DNA of 64,000 nt from Methanosarcina barkeri str. Wiesmoor (GTDB taxonomy: Archaea > Halobacteriota > Methanosarcinia > Methanosarcinales > Methanosarcinaceae), in contig NZ_CP009526.1 of NCBI RefSeq assembly GCF_000969985.1, positions 3,348,001-3,412,000 of the forward strand, read 5' to 3'. A program made the translations under genes and the position numbers. The notes beneath the pieces were generated by a model. It did not search any database. It saw nothing but the letters and a program-made list of their open reading frames with translations, and was not told where the DNA came from. This document shows, one piece after another, positions 45,743 through 55,066 of the stretch; positions within the stretch are counted from its first letter, which is position 1; the number at the start of each line of letters is the position of its first letter.

Positions 45743-47977
45743 TTGAAAAGAATAAAATTTTCCCTGATTAAAAAAATAAAATCTTTTCTGCTTGTGTTTA
45801 TGGTTTTGATTTTGTGCCTGCCAGGCAGCCTGGGTTTTGCCGCCGGAAATGCCGAAGATCCTGAAACGCTGCAAAACTGCACATCTTCTGATAAGTCCAT
45901 GGTTGAACCCATGATTAAAACAGCCCCAATGAACCCCGACTTTCTGGAAGACCAGCAGACTGACTCAATTGAAGCTTTTTCTTTTGTGAGCAGTTACGGA
46001 CAGCTTTCAAGTACAGGGTATAAGCCCTCACCAGTAGACCTGTCAGGACTTGGAAGCTCTGAAGGAAGACTTTTACTCGGAGCTTCAGGCTCAGACCTCC
46101 CGGCTGTTTATGATCTGCGCAAGGAGGGAAAAGTAACAGCAGTAAAGAACCAGGGAAAGGATGGAAGCTGCTGGGCTTTTTCAAGTATTGCTTCTCTTGA
46201 ATCTTACCTCCTGGGAAAAGAAGGAAGAAGTTATGACTTTTCCGAAAACAACATGAAAAACCTTGTCTCAAAGAACTATTCGCATGGATTTGATCTTACT
46301 GCTGATGACGGTGGCAACGCATTCATATCAACAGCATACCTTTCTCGCTGGAGTGGGCCTGTAAATGAATATGAGGATCCTTATGATGACTCATCTTCTT
46401 ATTCACCCACAGGGCTTTCTGTACAGAAACATATTCAAGAGGCACTTTTTCTGCCCGAGAAGGTAGAACCCCTGGATAACGAGGTTCTCAAGAATGCAAT
46501 TCTGGAGTATGGGGCTGTGTACACCACAATATACTGGAATCCTGGTTATTATCAGCAAAAAAACTATGCTTATCGATACCCAGGAAGCTTTTCCGTCAAT
46601 CATGCTGTAGCCATTGTGGGCTGGGATGATTCTTTTGACAGGAATTCCTTTCCCCAGGTTCCTTCAGGAGATGGAGCTTTTATAGTGAAAAATAGCTGGA
46701 GCGACACCTGGGGAGAGGACGGGTACTTTTATATTTCCTACTACGACACAAAACTCGGATACAATGAAAACGCCGTGTTCACAGCTGAAAGTCAGGATAA
46801 TTATGACCACATCTATCAGTATGACCCTCTTGGATGGATAGTATCAAAAGAATATGAAGGAAGCCTTGTTGCCTGGGGTGGCAATGTTTTCTCCTCGGAA
46901 AGGAACGAAAACCTCAGGGCCATCGGGTTCTATACTACGGACCTTAATACAGCTTACGAGATATACATATATAAAAATCCTGTTTCCGGGCCTGTGAATT
47001 CTGGACAGGGATACCTTGTACAGGAAAGCGGCCGATACTCTTTCCCAGGATACCATACACATGTGCTGAATTCGGCAGTGCCAGTACATGCCGGAGAGAA
47101 ATTCTCAATAGTTATAAGATTTGCCAATCCTTCGGCTTCAGGTCCTCTGGCAGCCGAACAACCTGTAGCCTATTACAGCAGCAAAGCCCAGGCCAATGCC
47201 GGAGAAAGCTATGTGAGCCCTAACGGAGTCAAGTGGGAAGACATATCAAGCAATTCGGAAGCAAACCTCTGCATTAAAGCTTTCACAACCAGTGCGCCCC
47301 CTGAGGCTGATTTTTCTTCAAACATTACAACAGGAATGTCTCCTCTTACGGTCCAGTTCACAGACCTTTCCAGTAATGCCCTTTACTGGAAGTGGGATCT
47401 AAACGGAGACGGGAAAATCGACTCAACAGCCCAGAACCCGATATATACCTATGGGTCTTATGGGAATTATGCTGTTTCTCTGACTATCAGTAACAGTAAA
47501 GGGTCTGACACCGAAACTAAAACCGGTTATATAAAAGTGGTTCCCCTTTCAATTAACTCAGCCAGCCCCATAGAGAATGTAACAAGCTACAAAGGAGAGA
47601 AACAGGAGTTCAGTATCAGTACAAATTATGCCTGTGATATAAGCTGGTATCTTAATGGAGAAAGTAAAGATTCCGAATCCAGCGTTAAGGATAGCTCATA
47701 CACGGAGGTCATCCGCTCTCCAGGTTTTTATAATGTCACAGCAATTGCCAGAGCAGGAGACAAAAACATTAAATGGAGCTGGAACTGGACAGTCCGCACA
47801 TGGAATCCCTGGGATAGCCTGGATTCCCAGGAAGGAGAAAATATAAGCACCGGAGAGTTACAGGAAGCTATCCATATCTATCGCAGTGGCATACTGATCC
47901 CTGAAACCGGAGCAGAACTCACGGACGAGAGGCTCATAGAACTGATACAGCTATGGCGGGAAGGTTCAGGGATGTGA
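45743..47977 (+). CDS. Exported papain-type (C1) cysteine protease with lectin-like and PKD domains
   Basis: 744 residues. Order: signal peptide (about 12-33); propeptide-like linker; C1A protease (about 118-355) with Gln in NQGKDGSCWAF, nucleophile C143, H287 in NHAVAIVGWD and N317 in KNSWSDTWGEDGYFYIS; a lectin-like domain typical of such peptidases (about 360-515); a PKD domain (about 520-612, KWDLNGDGK); an Ig-like region; and a C-terminal alpha-helical repeat (ISTGELQEAIHIYRSGILIP) resembling calcium-binding or docking modules. It should degrade or remodel proteins outside the cell. All catalytic residues are present. The TTG start has GAGG 9 nt upstream. No membrane anchor is seen. Confidence 0.92.
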   Translation: MKRIKFSLIKKIKSFLLVFMVLILCLPGSLGFAAGNAEDPETLQNCTSSDKSMVEPMIKTAPMNPDFLEDQQTDSIEAFSFVSSYGQLSSTGYKPSPVDLSGLGSSEGRLLLGASGSDLPAVYDLRKEGKVTAVKNQGKDGSCWAFSSIASLESYLLGKEGRSYDFSENNMKNLVSKNYSHGFDLTADDGGNAFISTAYLSRWSGPVNEYEDPYDDSSSYSPTGLSVQKHIQEALFLPEKVEPLDNEVLKNAILEYGAVYTTIYWNPGYYQQKNYAYRYPGSFSVNHAVAIVGWDDSFDRNSFPQVPSGDGAFIVKNSWSDTWGEDGYFYISYYDTKLGYNENAVFTAESQDNYDHIYQYDPLGWIVSKEYEGSLVAWGGNVFSSERNENLRAIGFYTTDLNTAYEIYIYKNPVSGPVNSGQGYLVQESGRYSFPGYHTHVLNSAVPVHAGEKFSIVIRFANPSASGPLAAEQPVAYYSSKAQANAGESYVSPNGVKWEDISSNSEANLCIKAFTTSAPPEADFSSNITTGMSPLTVQFTDLSSNALYWKWDLNGDGKIDSTAQNPIYTYGSYGNYAVSLTISNSKGSDTETKTGYIKVVPLSINSASPIENVTSYKGEKQEFSISTNYACDISWYLNGESKDSESSVKDSSYTEVIRSPGFYNVTAIARAGDKNIKWSWNWTVRTWNPWDSLDSQEGENISTGELQEAIHIYRSGILIPETGAELTDERLIELIQLWREGSGM

Positions 47978-47988
47978 CAGCTACGACA

Positions 47989-48215
47989 TTAAAACATAAG
48001 AAAAAGATAAAAAAATAAAAAAATAAAATGGGAAAGAGAGAAGGAAAAAGAGTAAAGAAAAGAAAAAGAGTAAAGAAAAGAGAATGAATGAAAAAGAGAA
48101 AAGAAAGGAAAAAGAGTAAAGAAAAGAAAGGAAAGAGAAAAAGAAAGGAAAAAGAAAATAAAGGAAAAAAGTAAAGGAAAGATAAAATAAAGGAAAAAAA
48201 GTAAAGGAAAGAAAA
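47989..48215 (+). repeat. Long homopurine low-complexity tract
   Basis: Over about 225 bp the plus strand is almost only A and G (units such as GGAAAAAGAGTAAAGAAAAG). It lies between the convergent protease and pcc1 genes and may form triplex DNA or act as a terminator for both (T/C-rich on the minus strand). Confidence 0.85.
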
Positions 48216-48227
48216 CTTGTAAGTAAA

Positions 48228-48482
48228 TTAGCTTTCCTGAACTTTATCGTCTTTTTTCATAGCCTCTTCTATTCCTTCTCCAATTTTAACATTCATAAGA
48301 AAATCATCAACCGTTGCAAGAAGAGAACCTATCTTCTCAGAATGAAACCGGACGGCAACTTTATCCTCACGGACTTCACTTTCCATGCTTCTAAGATTAT
48401 CCGGAGAAAGAGCCTGCAGAATTCTCGCAGCGGATTTTCTTGATTCAGGATCCGGAAATTCAATTGTACCTGTAATTTTCAT
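48228..48482 (-). CDS. pcc1: KEOPS complex subunit Pcc1
   Basis: 84 residues from the internal ATG at 48482, preceded by GGGA; an ATG four codons upstream is the alternative. ITGTIEFPDPESRKSAARIL, then VAVRFHSEKIGSLLATVDDF, is the typical Pcc1 fold pattern. Pcc1 dimerises and holds Kae1 in the KEOPS complex that makes t6A in tRNA. It lies 71 bp after recJ on the same strand, a pairing conserved in archaea. Confidence 0.9.
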   Translation of the reverse strand: MKITGTIEFPDPESRKSAARILQALSPDNLRSMESEVREDKVAVRFHSEKIGSLLATVDDFLMNVKIGEGIEEAMKKDDKVQES

Positions 48483-48565
48483 AAGTATTCCCATCGTGTT
48501 TCCAACTTATTATATTTATCTTTGGCATGAAAGTTCTTTCAAGTAATTTCATTTGTTTGTGCCTG

Positions 48566-49924
48566 TTATTCAGAGAACTTGATATTCGTTTTTTGATTTT
48601 TCGTTCCGGTCTTCTGGAGCTGGTCACCTATGATTCGGTCTGCAATACTCAGGAACTCCTCAGCACTCCCAAGAGGAATTGCAGCTCCAGAAGCTACATT
48701 ATGTCCGCCTCCTCTTCCACCTACTGCACTTGCAGCTTCCCTCATTGCAAAAGCAAGGTCAAGGCCCTTTGAGACGAGTTCACGGGTGCCTCTTGCAGAG
48801 ACTTTCAGGATTCCTTCGGATTCATTTATGCAAATAAAAGGAAGCTCGGGATGAAGGTAGCGGACAACCGTGCTTGCAAGGTTCCCGGTAGAAATGGCAT
48901 CAGCAGTAGCAACATACCAGAGATTTTCTCCTTTGCGAATTTTTTCTACATTTTCCCTGACATTCAGTGTAAGCTTCTTCTCATGCTCGCTTTTAAGAGA
49001 AAGGGCTTCATTGACAATCTCCTGATCTTTTAGGCAAAGAGAAATAGCCAGCCCGTAGATTTTCTGCTTTCCGCATGTATTAAGAATAGAAATAAAATCG
49101 TAAACGTTTCTTACAAGCTCTCGGTTCAAAAGCAAAACTTCTCCGATAACAGCCTCAATGGCTTCCGGACTTGCCTGCCTGACAAGTTTCAGGGCAACAG
49201 CATTGGCAAGCCTTGAGACTTCCGCCTCTGATAGGTTTTCAATCTTTCCTGAAAGTCCGAGCTGATTCAAAAATTCTGTAACTTTTTCAGGGTAACCGGT
49301 TATATCCATAAAAGGTTCAGTACTGTATGCAAGAACGTCTACAAGGTCTCCATCTCCTACTTTGAGCCCCTTCCGAATAGACACGACCCCTGCTTTTAAG
49401 GCTTCTTCCAGGATGAAGGCATTGGCCGTGTGAAAGAGTTGCTTGTCACCAATTGCACCTGCAAGGGCCAGCCCTGCAAGGTCAACGTTACCGGCTGCCA
49501 GTTCTCTGGCTACCAGGTAGCAGGTGCCAGAAGCCGATATGTCAGTTGCCCCCTCGATCCCAACCAGATGGGCATTTACAACGGCTTTTGCCGGAGATTG
49601 CCCTACAGGCTGGTGATGGTCAAGCACTATAACATCAGCTGCCACCTTATCAATAAGTTCAGGCTGCCCGCTGCCCATATCGCAAAAAATGACAAGTTCA
49701 TTCCTGGAGATGCTCTTGTTCACGTTTTCAATTACAGCTTCATCCAGCTTTCCAGCTATTGAAAGCTGGAAACAAATGCCTGCTCGCAGCAGGGCCTGCG
49801 CCATTATCCCGGCTGAGGTCAGACCGTCAGCATCATTATGTGAGACTACGCGCACAAATCTGTATTTCCGGATTTTTTCGGCTGCATTTTTTGCAAGATC
49901 TATCAGTTTCTCAAGCTCGCTCAA
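48566..49924 (-). CDS. RecJ-like DHH-family nuclease
   Basis: 452 residues. DHH motifs: SHNDADG (D31, D33), CDMGSG (D82), LDHHQP (D102-H104). The C-terminal DHHA1 domain ends GGRGGGHNVASGAAIP. This is the archaeal RecJ/GAN family of single-strand nucleases, some of which bind the replicative GINS complex. The TTG start has GAGTGAT upstream. The gene is followed by pcc1, as in other archaea. Confidence 0.9.
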   Translation of the reverse strand: MSELEKLIDLAKNAAEKIRKYRFVRVVSHNDADGLTSAGIMAQALLRAGICFQLSIAGKLDEAVIENVNKSISRNELVIFCDMGSGQPELIDKVAADVIVLDHHQPVGQSPAKAVVNAHLVGIEGATDISASGTCYLVARELAAGNVDLAGLALAGAIGDKQLFHTANAFILEEALKAGVVSIRKGLKVGDGDLVDVLAYSTEPFMDITGYPEKVTEFLNQLGLSGKIENLSEAEVSRLANAVALKLVRQASPEAIEAVIGEVLLLNRELVRNVYDFISILNTCGKQKIYGLAISLCLKDQEIVNEALSLKSEHEKKLTLNVRENVEKIRKGENLWYVATADAISTGNLASTVVRYLHPELPFICINESEGILKVSARGTRELVSKGLDLAFAMREAASAVGGRGGGHNVASGAAIPLGSAEEFLSIADRIIGDQLQKTGTKNQKTNIKFSE

Positions 49925-50304
49925 AATCCATCACTCAAAAAGTTCAGTAATAAAATCAAAACTATCAGTTTGAAAATCAAATAACACACTCAAATAACAC
50001 ACGTCGCAAGAGTATAAAAGATATCAGTCTATACTGGCTTGATAATATAAAACTTTGTACATTCAATACTTAATGGTTTTTACACGACAGATAAAAATGA
50101 CAGATAAAAGGTTTTGAATTTACTTAACTTTTTAAAAACGGAAAACAGAAAATACATTTCCTTTTAAGAAATTATTAATATTATTTCTTATTAAACCTCA
50201 AAAACAGGTTATTCAATTCGCGTTTTCGATCAACTGTAAATTCTGGAACGTTCGCTTCTATTTTGTATGATAGACCATGTAGATAGTTCTTCAAGGTTAT
50301 TCAA
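49925..50304. other. Intergenic region
   Basis: 380 bp without a visible gene. The recJ promoter is on the left. No rps15 gene is seen here, although it often precedes recJ in archaea. Confidence 0.5.
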
Positions 50305-50766
50305 TCACAAAGATGAAGTTTTAAATTTATATACAAACTTCATACCACACGAGAACAATGCCAAACCGATTCCAACATAAAAGAATCCGATGTCAAAAGC
50401 TGGTAAAAGACTAAATTTCCGAATAGTAATTCCACCTAATATCATTACCACCATAATCAGATATGACTTTTTATCAAAAAATTCCATAACAAACATTTTC
50501 TTTCTATTATCTGTACTTATTCGAGTCGTGTGCTTCTCAACTAATTTAGAGAAAATGAGAAAGTAAAATACTGAAAATACTAAAGCAGCTAAAAAAACAC
50601 TAAAAATATATCTTCCTTGATTTATAAAATATGGTAATCCAGTCTCTATTACCATTGTTCCAGCAAACATCCAAACGATACCTGCAATCAAAATTAAATA
50701 TTTATTAGGAATCGATGATTTCTGTTTGAAGTTGTTGTTCATATTGGCTATTAAACCTGCATTCAT
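50305..50766 (-). CDS. Four-helix membrane protein of unknown function
   Basis: 153 residues with four hydrophobic segments (about 23-43, 50-72, 98-113 and 120-143) and a basic loop between the second pair. No family is recognised. The start may be Met9 (50742), since neither ATG has a clear ribosome binding site. No partner gene is apparent. Confidence 0.65.
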   Translation of the reverse strand: MNAGLIANMNNNFKQKSSIPNKYLILIAGIVWMFAGTMVIETGLPYFINQGRYIFSVFLAALVFSVFYFLIFSKLVEKHTTRISTDNRKKMFVMEFFDKKSYLIMVVMILGGITIRKFSLLPAFDIGFFYVGIGLALFSCGMKFVYKFKTSSL

Positions 50767-51173
50767 GACATAAAAACTTATAGTATTATGGGCCCTGTAG
50801 AAACTTACGTTTTAATTGAAACTGCAAATAAATACATATGCACGTGGATAATCCTCTATATTTATCTGTGCCCATCTTGTGGTTTGTAATCAAAGAGTGG
50901 GATTTCAACAGAATACGTCAACTACTGCATCGATTCCAAAGTATATCAGAAATGAATATGTCAAAAATAAATTTTTTGAAAACCACTGAAAGCATGGAAG
51001 ACACGGAAATATAGTAGTAAAGGCATGGTTCTTCCATGCTTTCCGTGTTTTCCGTGGTTGTAATATCCAGATCGAATACTCTGCAACTGGCTGTGTTTTC
51101 CGTGTTATAGAATTCCATATGACTTTAGAATGATATTTACTTTATAAGCTGTACTTATTTTCTTACTATGTGT
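50767..51173. other. Intergenic region with an inverted repeat
   Basis: 407 bp without a gene. The inverted repeat at 50988-51043 and a nearby third copy of its core (TGTTTTCCGTGTT near 51093) are the only structure. Confidence 0.5.
50988..51043. repeat. Inverted repeat with CACGGAA-type sequence
   Basis: GAAAGCATGGAAG (50988-51000) is exactly complementary to CTTCCATGCTTTC (51031-51043), with a 30 nt loop. Surrounding sequence is built from ACCACGGAAAACACGGAA-like motifs that recur on both sides. It could be the remnant of a repeat family. Confidence 0.8.
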
Positions 51174-52364
51174 TTATTTGAGAATCGATGTACTAGAATT
51201 GGCAGCCTTTTTCAGAACTTCTGTCGCAAACGGTGATTTTTCGTCGGCGCAGCTCATTAGTTCTGCAGCGTAATCACAATATTTACCGTAGAAACTAAGC
51301 TCATCTTTCATCCCAGACAAGTCTAGATTTTCCATATTCTGGACTTCTTTTAGTGCTTCGGCGAGACTTTGAACAGCTTCAAAGAGCTGTTTTTTGCCTT
51401 CGGAGTCTTCAATTGCAGCTTTAGCTTTTTCCAGATATTTGTTCACTTCTCCTTTTGCTTCCTGTTTTTTGAAAATTATTGTATAGAATGAACGATAAAA
51501 AGGGAGACAAAATTGAGCAGGATTATCATAAGATGCTTCCTTTGTTGCAGTTTCGAAAAATTCTATTGCCTTTTCTAATTCTTTTTTGTAATCATCCTCT
51601 GTTTCTGCCTGGGAAGCCATGAATATCGAAACTCTTCCAAGAGAATGATTTGAGGAGGATCTCACAGAACTGTTTTGATCATTGGTCAGTTTAAGTAAAT
51701 CATTCCATGCCTGTTGCTTATCTGAAAAGTGGGAAAACGCAGAACCAAGAGCATAGGCGGCACTGGACCTAACTTCGTGGTCTTCATCATTGGTCAGACT
51801 AAGTAAATTATTCAATGACCGTTGTTTATCTGGCACTTGAGAAAACGCAGATTCAAGAGCTAAGGTAGCATTTATCCTCACAAAAATGTTTTCATCATTG
51901 ATCAGTCTATGTAGGTCATTCCATGCCTGTTGTTTATCGGGTACTTGAGAAAACGCAGAACCAAGAGCTTCGGCAGCACTAGATCTTACTAGCCAGTCTT
52001 CATCGTTAGTTAGTCTAAGTAAATCATTCCATGCCTGTTGCCTATCTGGTACTTGAGTAAATGCAGAATCAAGAGCTCTGGAAGCACTGGACCTAACATC
52101 ATGATCTTTATCATTGATCAGTCTAAGTAAATCATTCCATGCCTGTTGCTTATCTGGTATCTCAGGAAATACAAAATCAAGAGCTCTGGAAGCACTAGAC
52201 CTAATATCATGATCCTTATCATTGGTCAGTCTATGTAAGTCATTCCATGCCTGTTGCTTATCTGGCATGAAAAAGAAGAAATTCTTTAATTCCTCTAACG
52301 CATGTATACGCTCTTGTGGATCATTGCTTAGACATTGAGTATGAATTTTCTCCTGGTCGACCAA
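51174..52364 (-). CDS. HEAT-repeat protein
   Basis: 396 residues. From about 34 to 250 there are six near-identical 36-residue HEAT units (PDKQQAWNDLLRLTND then VRSSAxxALxSAF). The C-terminal ~150 residues are helical and unlike the repeats. HEAT arrays are scaffolds for protein contact. The near identity of units at the DNA level (108 bp) shows recent expansion. The TTG start is preceded by GGTGTTT. No partner such as a STAND ATPase is adjacent. Confidence 0.85.
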   Translation of the reverse strand: MVDQEKIHTQCLSNDPQERIHALEELKNFFFFMPDKQQAWNDLHRLTNDKDHDIRSSASRALDFVFPEIPDKQQAWNDLLRLINDKDHDVRSSASRALDSAFTQVPDRQQAWNDLLRLTNDEDWLVRSSAAEALGSAFSQVPDKQQAWNDLHRLINDENIFVRINATLALESAFSQVPDKQRSLNNLLSLTNDEDHEVRSSAAYALGSAFSHFSDKQQAWNDLLKLTNDQNSSVRSSSNHSLGRVSIFMASQAETEDDYKKELEKAIEFFETATKEASYDNPAQFCLPFYRSFYTIIFKKQEAKGEVNKYLEKAKAAIEDSEGKKQLFEAVQSLAEALKEVQNMENLDLSGMKDELSFYGKYCDYAAELMSCADEKSPFATEVLKKAANSSTSILK

Positions 52365-52678
52365 CTGCCAAACACCATAAATATAATAAAAATTAACGTT
52401 TAAAAATTTTCCTATTTAGTTTTCAATAATAATCTAATTTAGGAACTCCACGCATTTTAATAGGATTCTATATGGAAATCCGTTAAAGTAGTTACAGTTC
52501 AATCATTACAAAAGAATAGAAGCTAAAAAGATAGCTTTAAGAAAAGGAATGAGAACATACACCCTGCCTTAAAAATATAGGTGATATAAAACACATTTCT
52601 CCGAAAATCTCTCAGGTATCAACTTAATTAGTTAGAAAACATAATGTAATAAGCAGAAGAGCATCCTGTAAACTTTGA
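52365..52678. other. Intergenic region upstream of tRNA-Gly
   Basis: 314 bp, AT-rich, with no gene. The tRNA promoter lies in the right part. Confidence 0.5.
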
Positions 52679-52750
52679 ACATCAGTAGTGTAGCGGTCAT
52701 CACCGGGCGTTGCCAACGCTCGAACCCGGGTTCGAATCCCGGCTGATGTA
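52679..52750 (+). tRNA. tRNA-Gly (anticodon GCC)
   Basis: A full cloverleaf can be drawn: acceptor ACATCAG with CTGATGT (7 bp), D arm with GG in the loop, anticodon stem GGGCG with CGCTC (one G-T pair) around TTGCCAA, a 4 nt variable loop, T stem CCGGG with CCCGG around TTCGAAT, then A73. No intron. The acceptor opens with A1-U72 rather than the usual G1-C72. The CCA end is not encoded. Confidence 0.9.
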
Positions 52751-53068
52751 TTGCCCGGGTCCCGTCTCGGGAGGACGGTGCCCTTTTCGCTCACTTCGTT
52801 CGCTCAAGAGGACTGAATTATGGCAAAGAGAAACTGATTTTCAACTCAGTTAGAGTCTTAGTTACCCAAATTCCTTTTTGTGTCACTCAGCAGGCGTGAC
52901 CACAACACCTTTTTGATCAAAAACAAGGCAATGCTTGAATTTGATAATCTTACCCCCAAACCTAATCCGGCGTGATCAAACGGGCGCAACGGTTGTTTTA
53001 AAAAAGAAAGATAGGCAGCTTTGAATGCTGCTTTAAATTGAAATCTATTTTGAGATTCAGTACTGTCT
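52751..53068. other. Intergenic region with GC-rich palindromes after tRNA-Gly
   Basis: Two palindromic pieces follow the tRNA: a hairpin of CCCGTC with GGACGG inside GGG...CCC (about 52756-52782) and TTCGCTCACTTCGTTCGCTCA (two copies of TTCGCTCA separated by CTTCG) near 52787. The rest has no gene. The first hairpin may end or process the tRNA transcript. Confidence 0.5.
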
Positions 53069-54190
53069 TTACTTTCGTCTCAGGATACCGTAAACAACAC
53101 CAAGAATTCCCGCAGCTACTACAGACTCAAATCCCGGGATAGATCCCCAGCCAGAAGGTTTGTTTTCGTTAGTTGCAGGGTTCGTTTCAACTTTTTCTGT
53201 GGATGGAGTGGTGGTGTCTACTGGTTTTGAAGGTTTCAGTTCTACACTCTCAGCGGGTACTACAATTGAGAAGGATCCGAAACCCGGAGTTTTGGACTCA
53301 AAGAAGACATAGGTGCTGTCTTCACCAACTTTTGCGGTTTCAAGTTTGCTCCAGGCTTTGTTATTATAGTTCCATAGAGCTACAGAAGTTTCGTCAGCTC
53401 CGCATGTCTCGAGCCAGGACTTTTCAACTCTAAAGCCGACAACTGCGTTTGCAATGTTATTGGAATTTGCAATTCCTCCAGAACCTACCCAGATGTTCAC
53501 GTTCTTATAAATCGTGCCTTCTGGCAGGCCCGAAACCAGTTTGGACTGTCCTTTCAGCATTTCGACAATAGTAGTGATCTTTCCCATACTCTTTTTGGCA
53601 TCAAACTCCACATACCTTATGCAGGTTGCACCCTGTGAAAACTCGAACCTTACGCGCTCCCCAGATTTGACCGATTTCTTGGACAGTTCTTTGGACTCAA
53701 CATTACTCTGAGGCTCAGCAGAACCGCCGCCTCCGCCGCCTCCACCACTTGAACCACTTGAACCGCCACTTGAACCACCTGAGCTGCCACCACTGACAGT
53801 GATGGAACAGTCGGCGGGAAGGACAGAAAACTCAGCTTTGTTGATATCTCTCAAAATTCCCACAATTTTGTATGTACCGGTTGTTGCTGGAGCTTTCAGA
53901 GTGTAACTGAAACTCTTTTCAGTCATAAGCAGGAAGGAAACTTCGCTGCCATTCACAGTTACAGCTCTTTTCGGCAGGGTAGAACTAACAAATGTGAAGC
54001 CAGAAGGAAGCTTTTCAAGCACCTGTCCGGCAGCACCGTAGTCAGATACATTGACTGTTACCTTGAATTCCTCACCGGAATTAACCGAAGAAGGAAAAGT
54101 CCTTTCCGCACTGCCTGCAGAAGCCGGGAAGGTAAATAAAGTCAGGGCCAGGAACAGTACAACAACAAATTTTAACTCATGCCGTTTCAT
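53069..54190 (-). CDS. Exported PGF-pre-PGF-type surface protein with C-terminal PGF sorting signal
   Basis: 373 residues from ATG 54190, which overlaps the stop of the upstream gene (ATGA). A signal peptide is followed by a small beta domain, a Ser/Gly linker (about 134-155) and a PGF-pre-PGF-type domain (about 165-310), and then a Thr/Pro/Lys linker. The C-terminal end is IPGFESVVAAGILGVVYGIL followed by RRK, a PGF-CTERM signal recognised by archaeosortase A, which cuts the tail and adds a lipid. It should be anchored in the cell envelope. It is the last gene of a four-gene exported-protein operon. Confidence 0.85.
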   Translation of the reverse strand: MKRHELKFVVVLFLALTLFTFPASAGSAERTFPSSVNSGEEFKVTVNVSDYGAAGQVLEKLPSGFTFVSSTLPKRAVTVNGSEVSFLLMTEKSFSYTLKAPATTGTYKIVGILRDINKAEFSVLPADCSITVSGGSSGGSSGGSSGSSGGGGGGGGSAEPQSNVESKELSKKSVKSGERVRFEFSQGATCIRYVEFDAKKSMGKITTIVEMLKGQSKLVSGLPEGTIYKNVNIWVGSGGIANSNNIANAVVGFRVEKSWLETCGADETSVALWNYNNKAWSKLETAKVGEDSTYVFFESKTPGFGSFSIVVPAESVELKPSKPVDTTTPSTEKVETNPATNENKPSGWGSIPGFESVVAAGILGVVYGILRRK

Positions 54191-55014
54191 ATCCGATCCC
54201 ACCCATCAGCAAAATACACACCCAGAACTGCATATTTGACCCCGCTGGATACATCGTTATTGTTTACAAGAGCCTCAATTTCCTCAGGAGAGAAGACCAC
54301 GTCAGAACCTCCAAACGTTGTTGCGAGTTGACTTTCTTTCAGTACAGTGATGGAAATGCTGTCTGTATCTACAACACTGTTTCCTGAGGGGTTCGAAGCC
54401 GTGAATTTGAGTTTGAACTCACCTGCTACGGTACTGGCTATATTACAGGTATACTTATCTCCACCTTCTGACTTTAATGAAACCACGTTCTGCCCTATAG
54501 GAGCAAGGTCGAGAGTCACTGATTTGATTCCAGAGTCGTCTACAACCTTTGCCGTGACAGTAGAGAAATCTTCTCCGTCATTCAGGATGTATATTGGAGA
54601 TGCAGATAAAGTTTGTATTTCTGGAGGTATAAAGTCTCCATAGAACGTAAGGTCAAGTTTAACTGGATCAGCTCCGTGCTTATAAGTTACGGAAACAGGC
54701 TCGGATTCAATACCCCCCAGCTTGAAGGTTATCGCTTTTCCATTATCTTGCTCGGTTCCATCAACTGCCAGCTTGTACTTTCCAACCTCTTTAAGAGTGT
54801 ACGAATCAACAAGCTTTGAATCTATATATGCAGAGATTACGAGTCCGGGACCCGCTTGTGCAGCATCTCCTTTCAGACTTCCTCCAAACGCGTTGGGGAG
54901 AGAAGGAATAGTAGAAGAAGAACTGGCAGATGCGGCCGGAACAAGGAACATGCCCAGTACCAGAATAACCAGGCATAATAAAACTCTTAAATGTTTGTCC
55001 TTGATCGTCATCAT
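54187..55014 (-). CDS. Exported Ig-like surface protein
   Basis: 275 residues: signal peptide (about 8-30), a carboxypeptidase-regulatory-like region (SAYIDSKLVDSYTL), then an Ig-like domain (about 128-230) and a C-terminal extension without membrane helix. The sequence between about 37 and 125 resembles the same region of the next upstream protein, so they are paralogous at the N-terminal domain. AGGTGAC precedes an ATGATG start. It is translationally coupled to the PGF protein gene. Confidence 0.78.
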   Translation of the reverse strand: MMTIKDKHLRVLLCLVILVLGMFLVPAASASSSSTIPSLPNAFGGSLKGDAAQAGPGLVISAYIDSKLVDSYTLKEVGKYKLAVDGTEQDNGKAITFKLGGIESEPVSVTYKHGADPVKLDLTFYGDFIPPEIQTLSASPIYILNDGEDFSTVTAKVVDDSGIKSVTLDLAPIGQNVVSLKSEGGDKYTCNIASTVAGEFKLKFTASNPSGNSVVDTDSISITVLKESQLATTFGGSDVVFSPEEIEALVNNNDVSSGVKYAVLGVYFADGWDRI

Positions 55015-55066
55015 GTCACCTTGAAATTTTACCGTTAATCATTTAGACTTTTTTTGAAAAAAGCCT

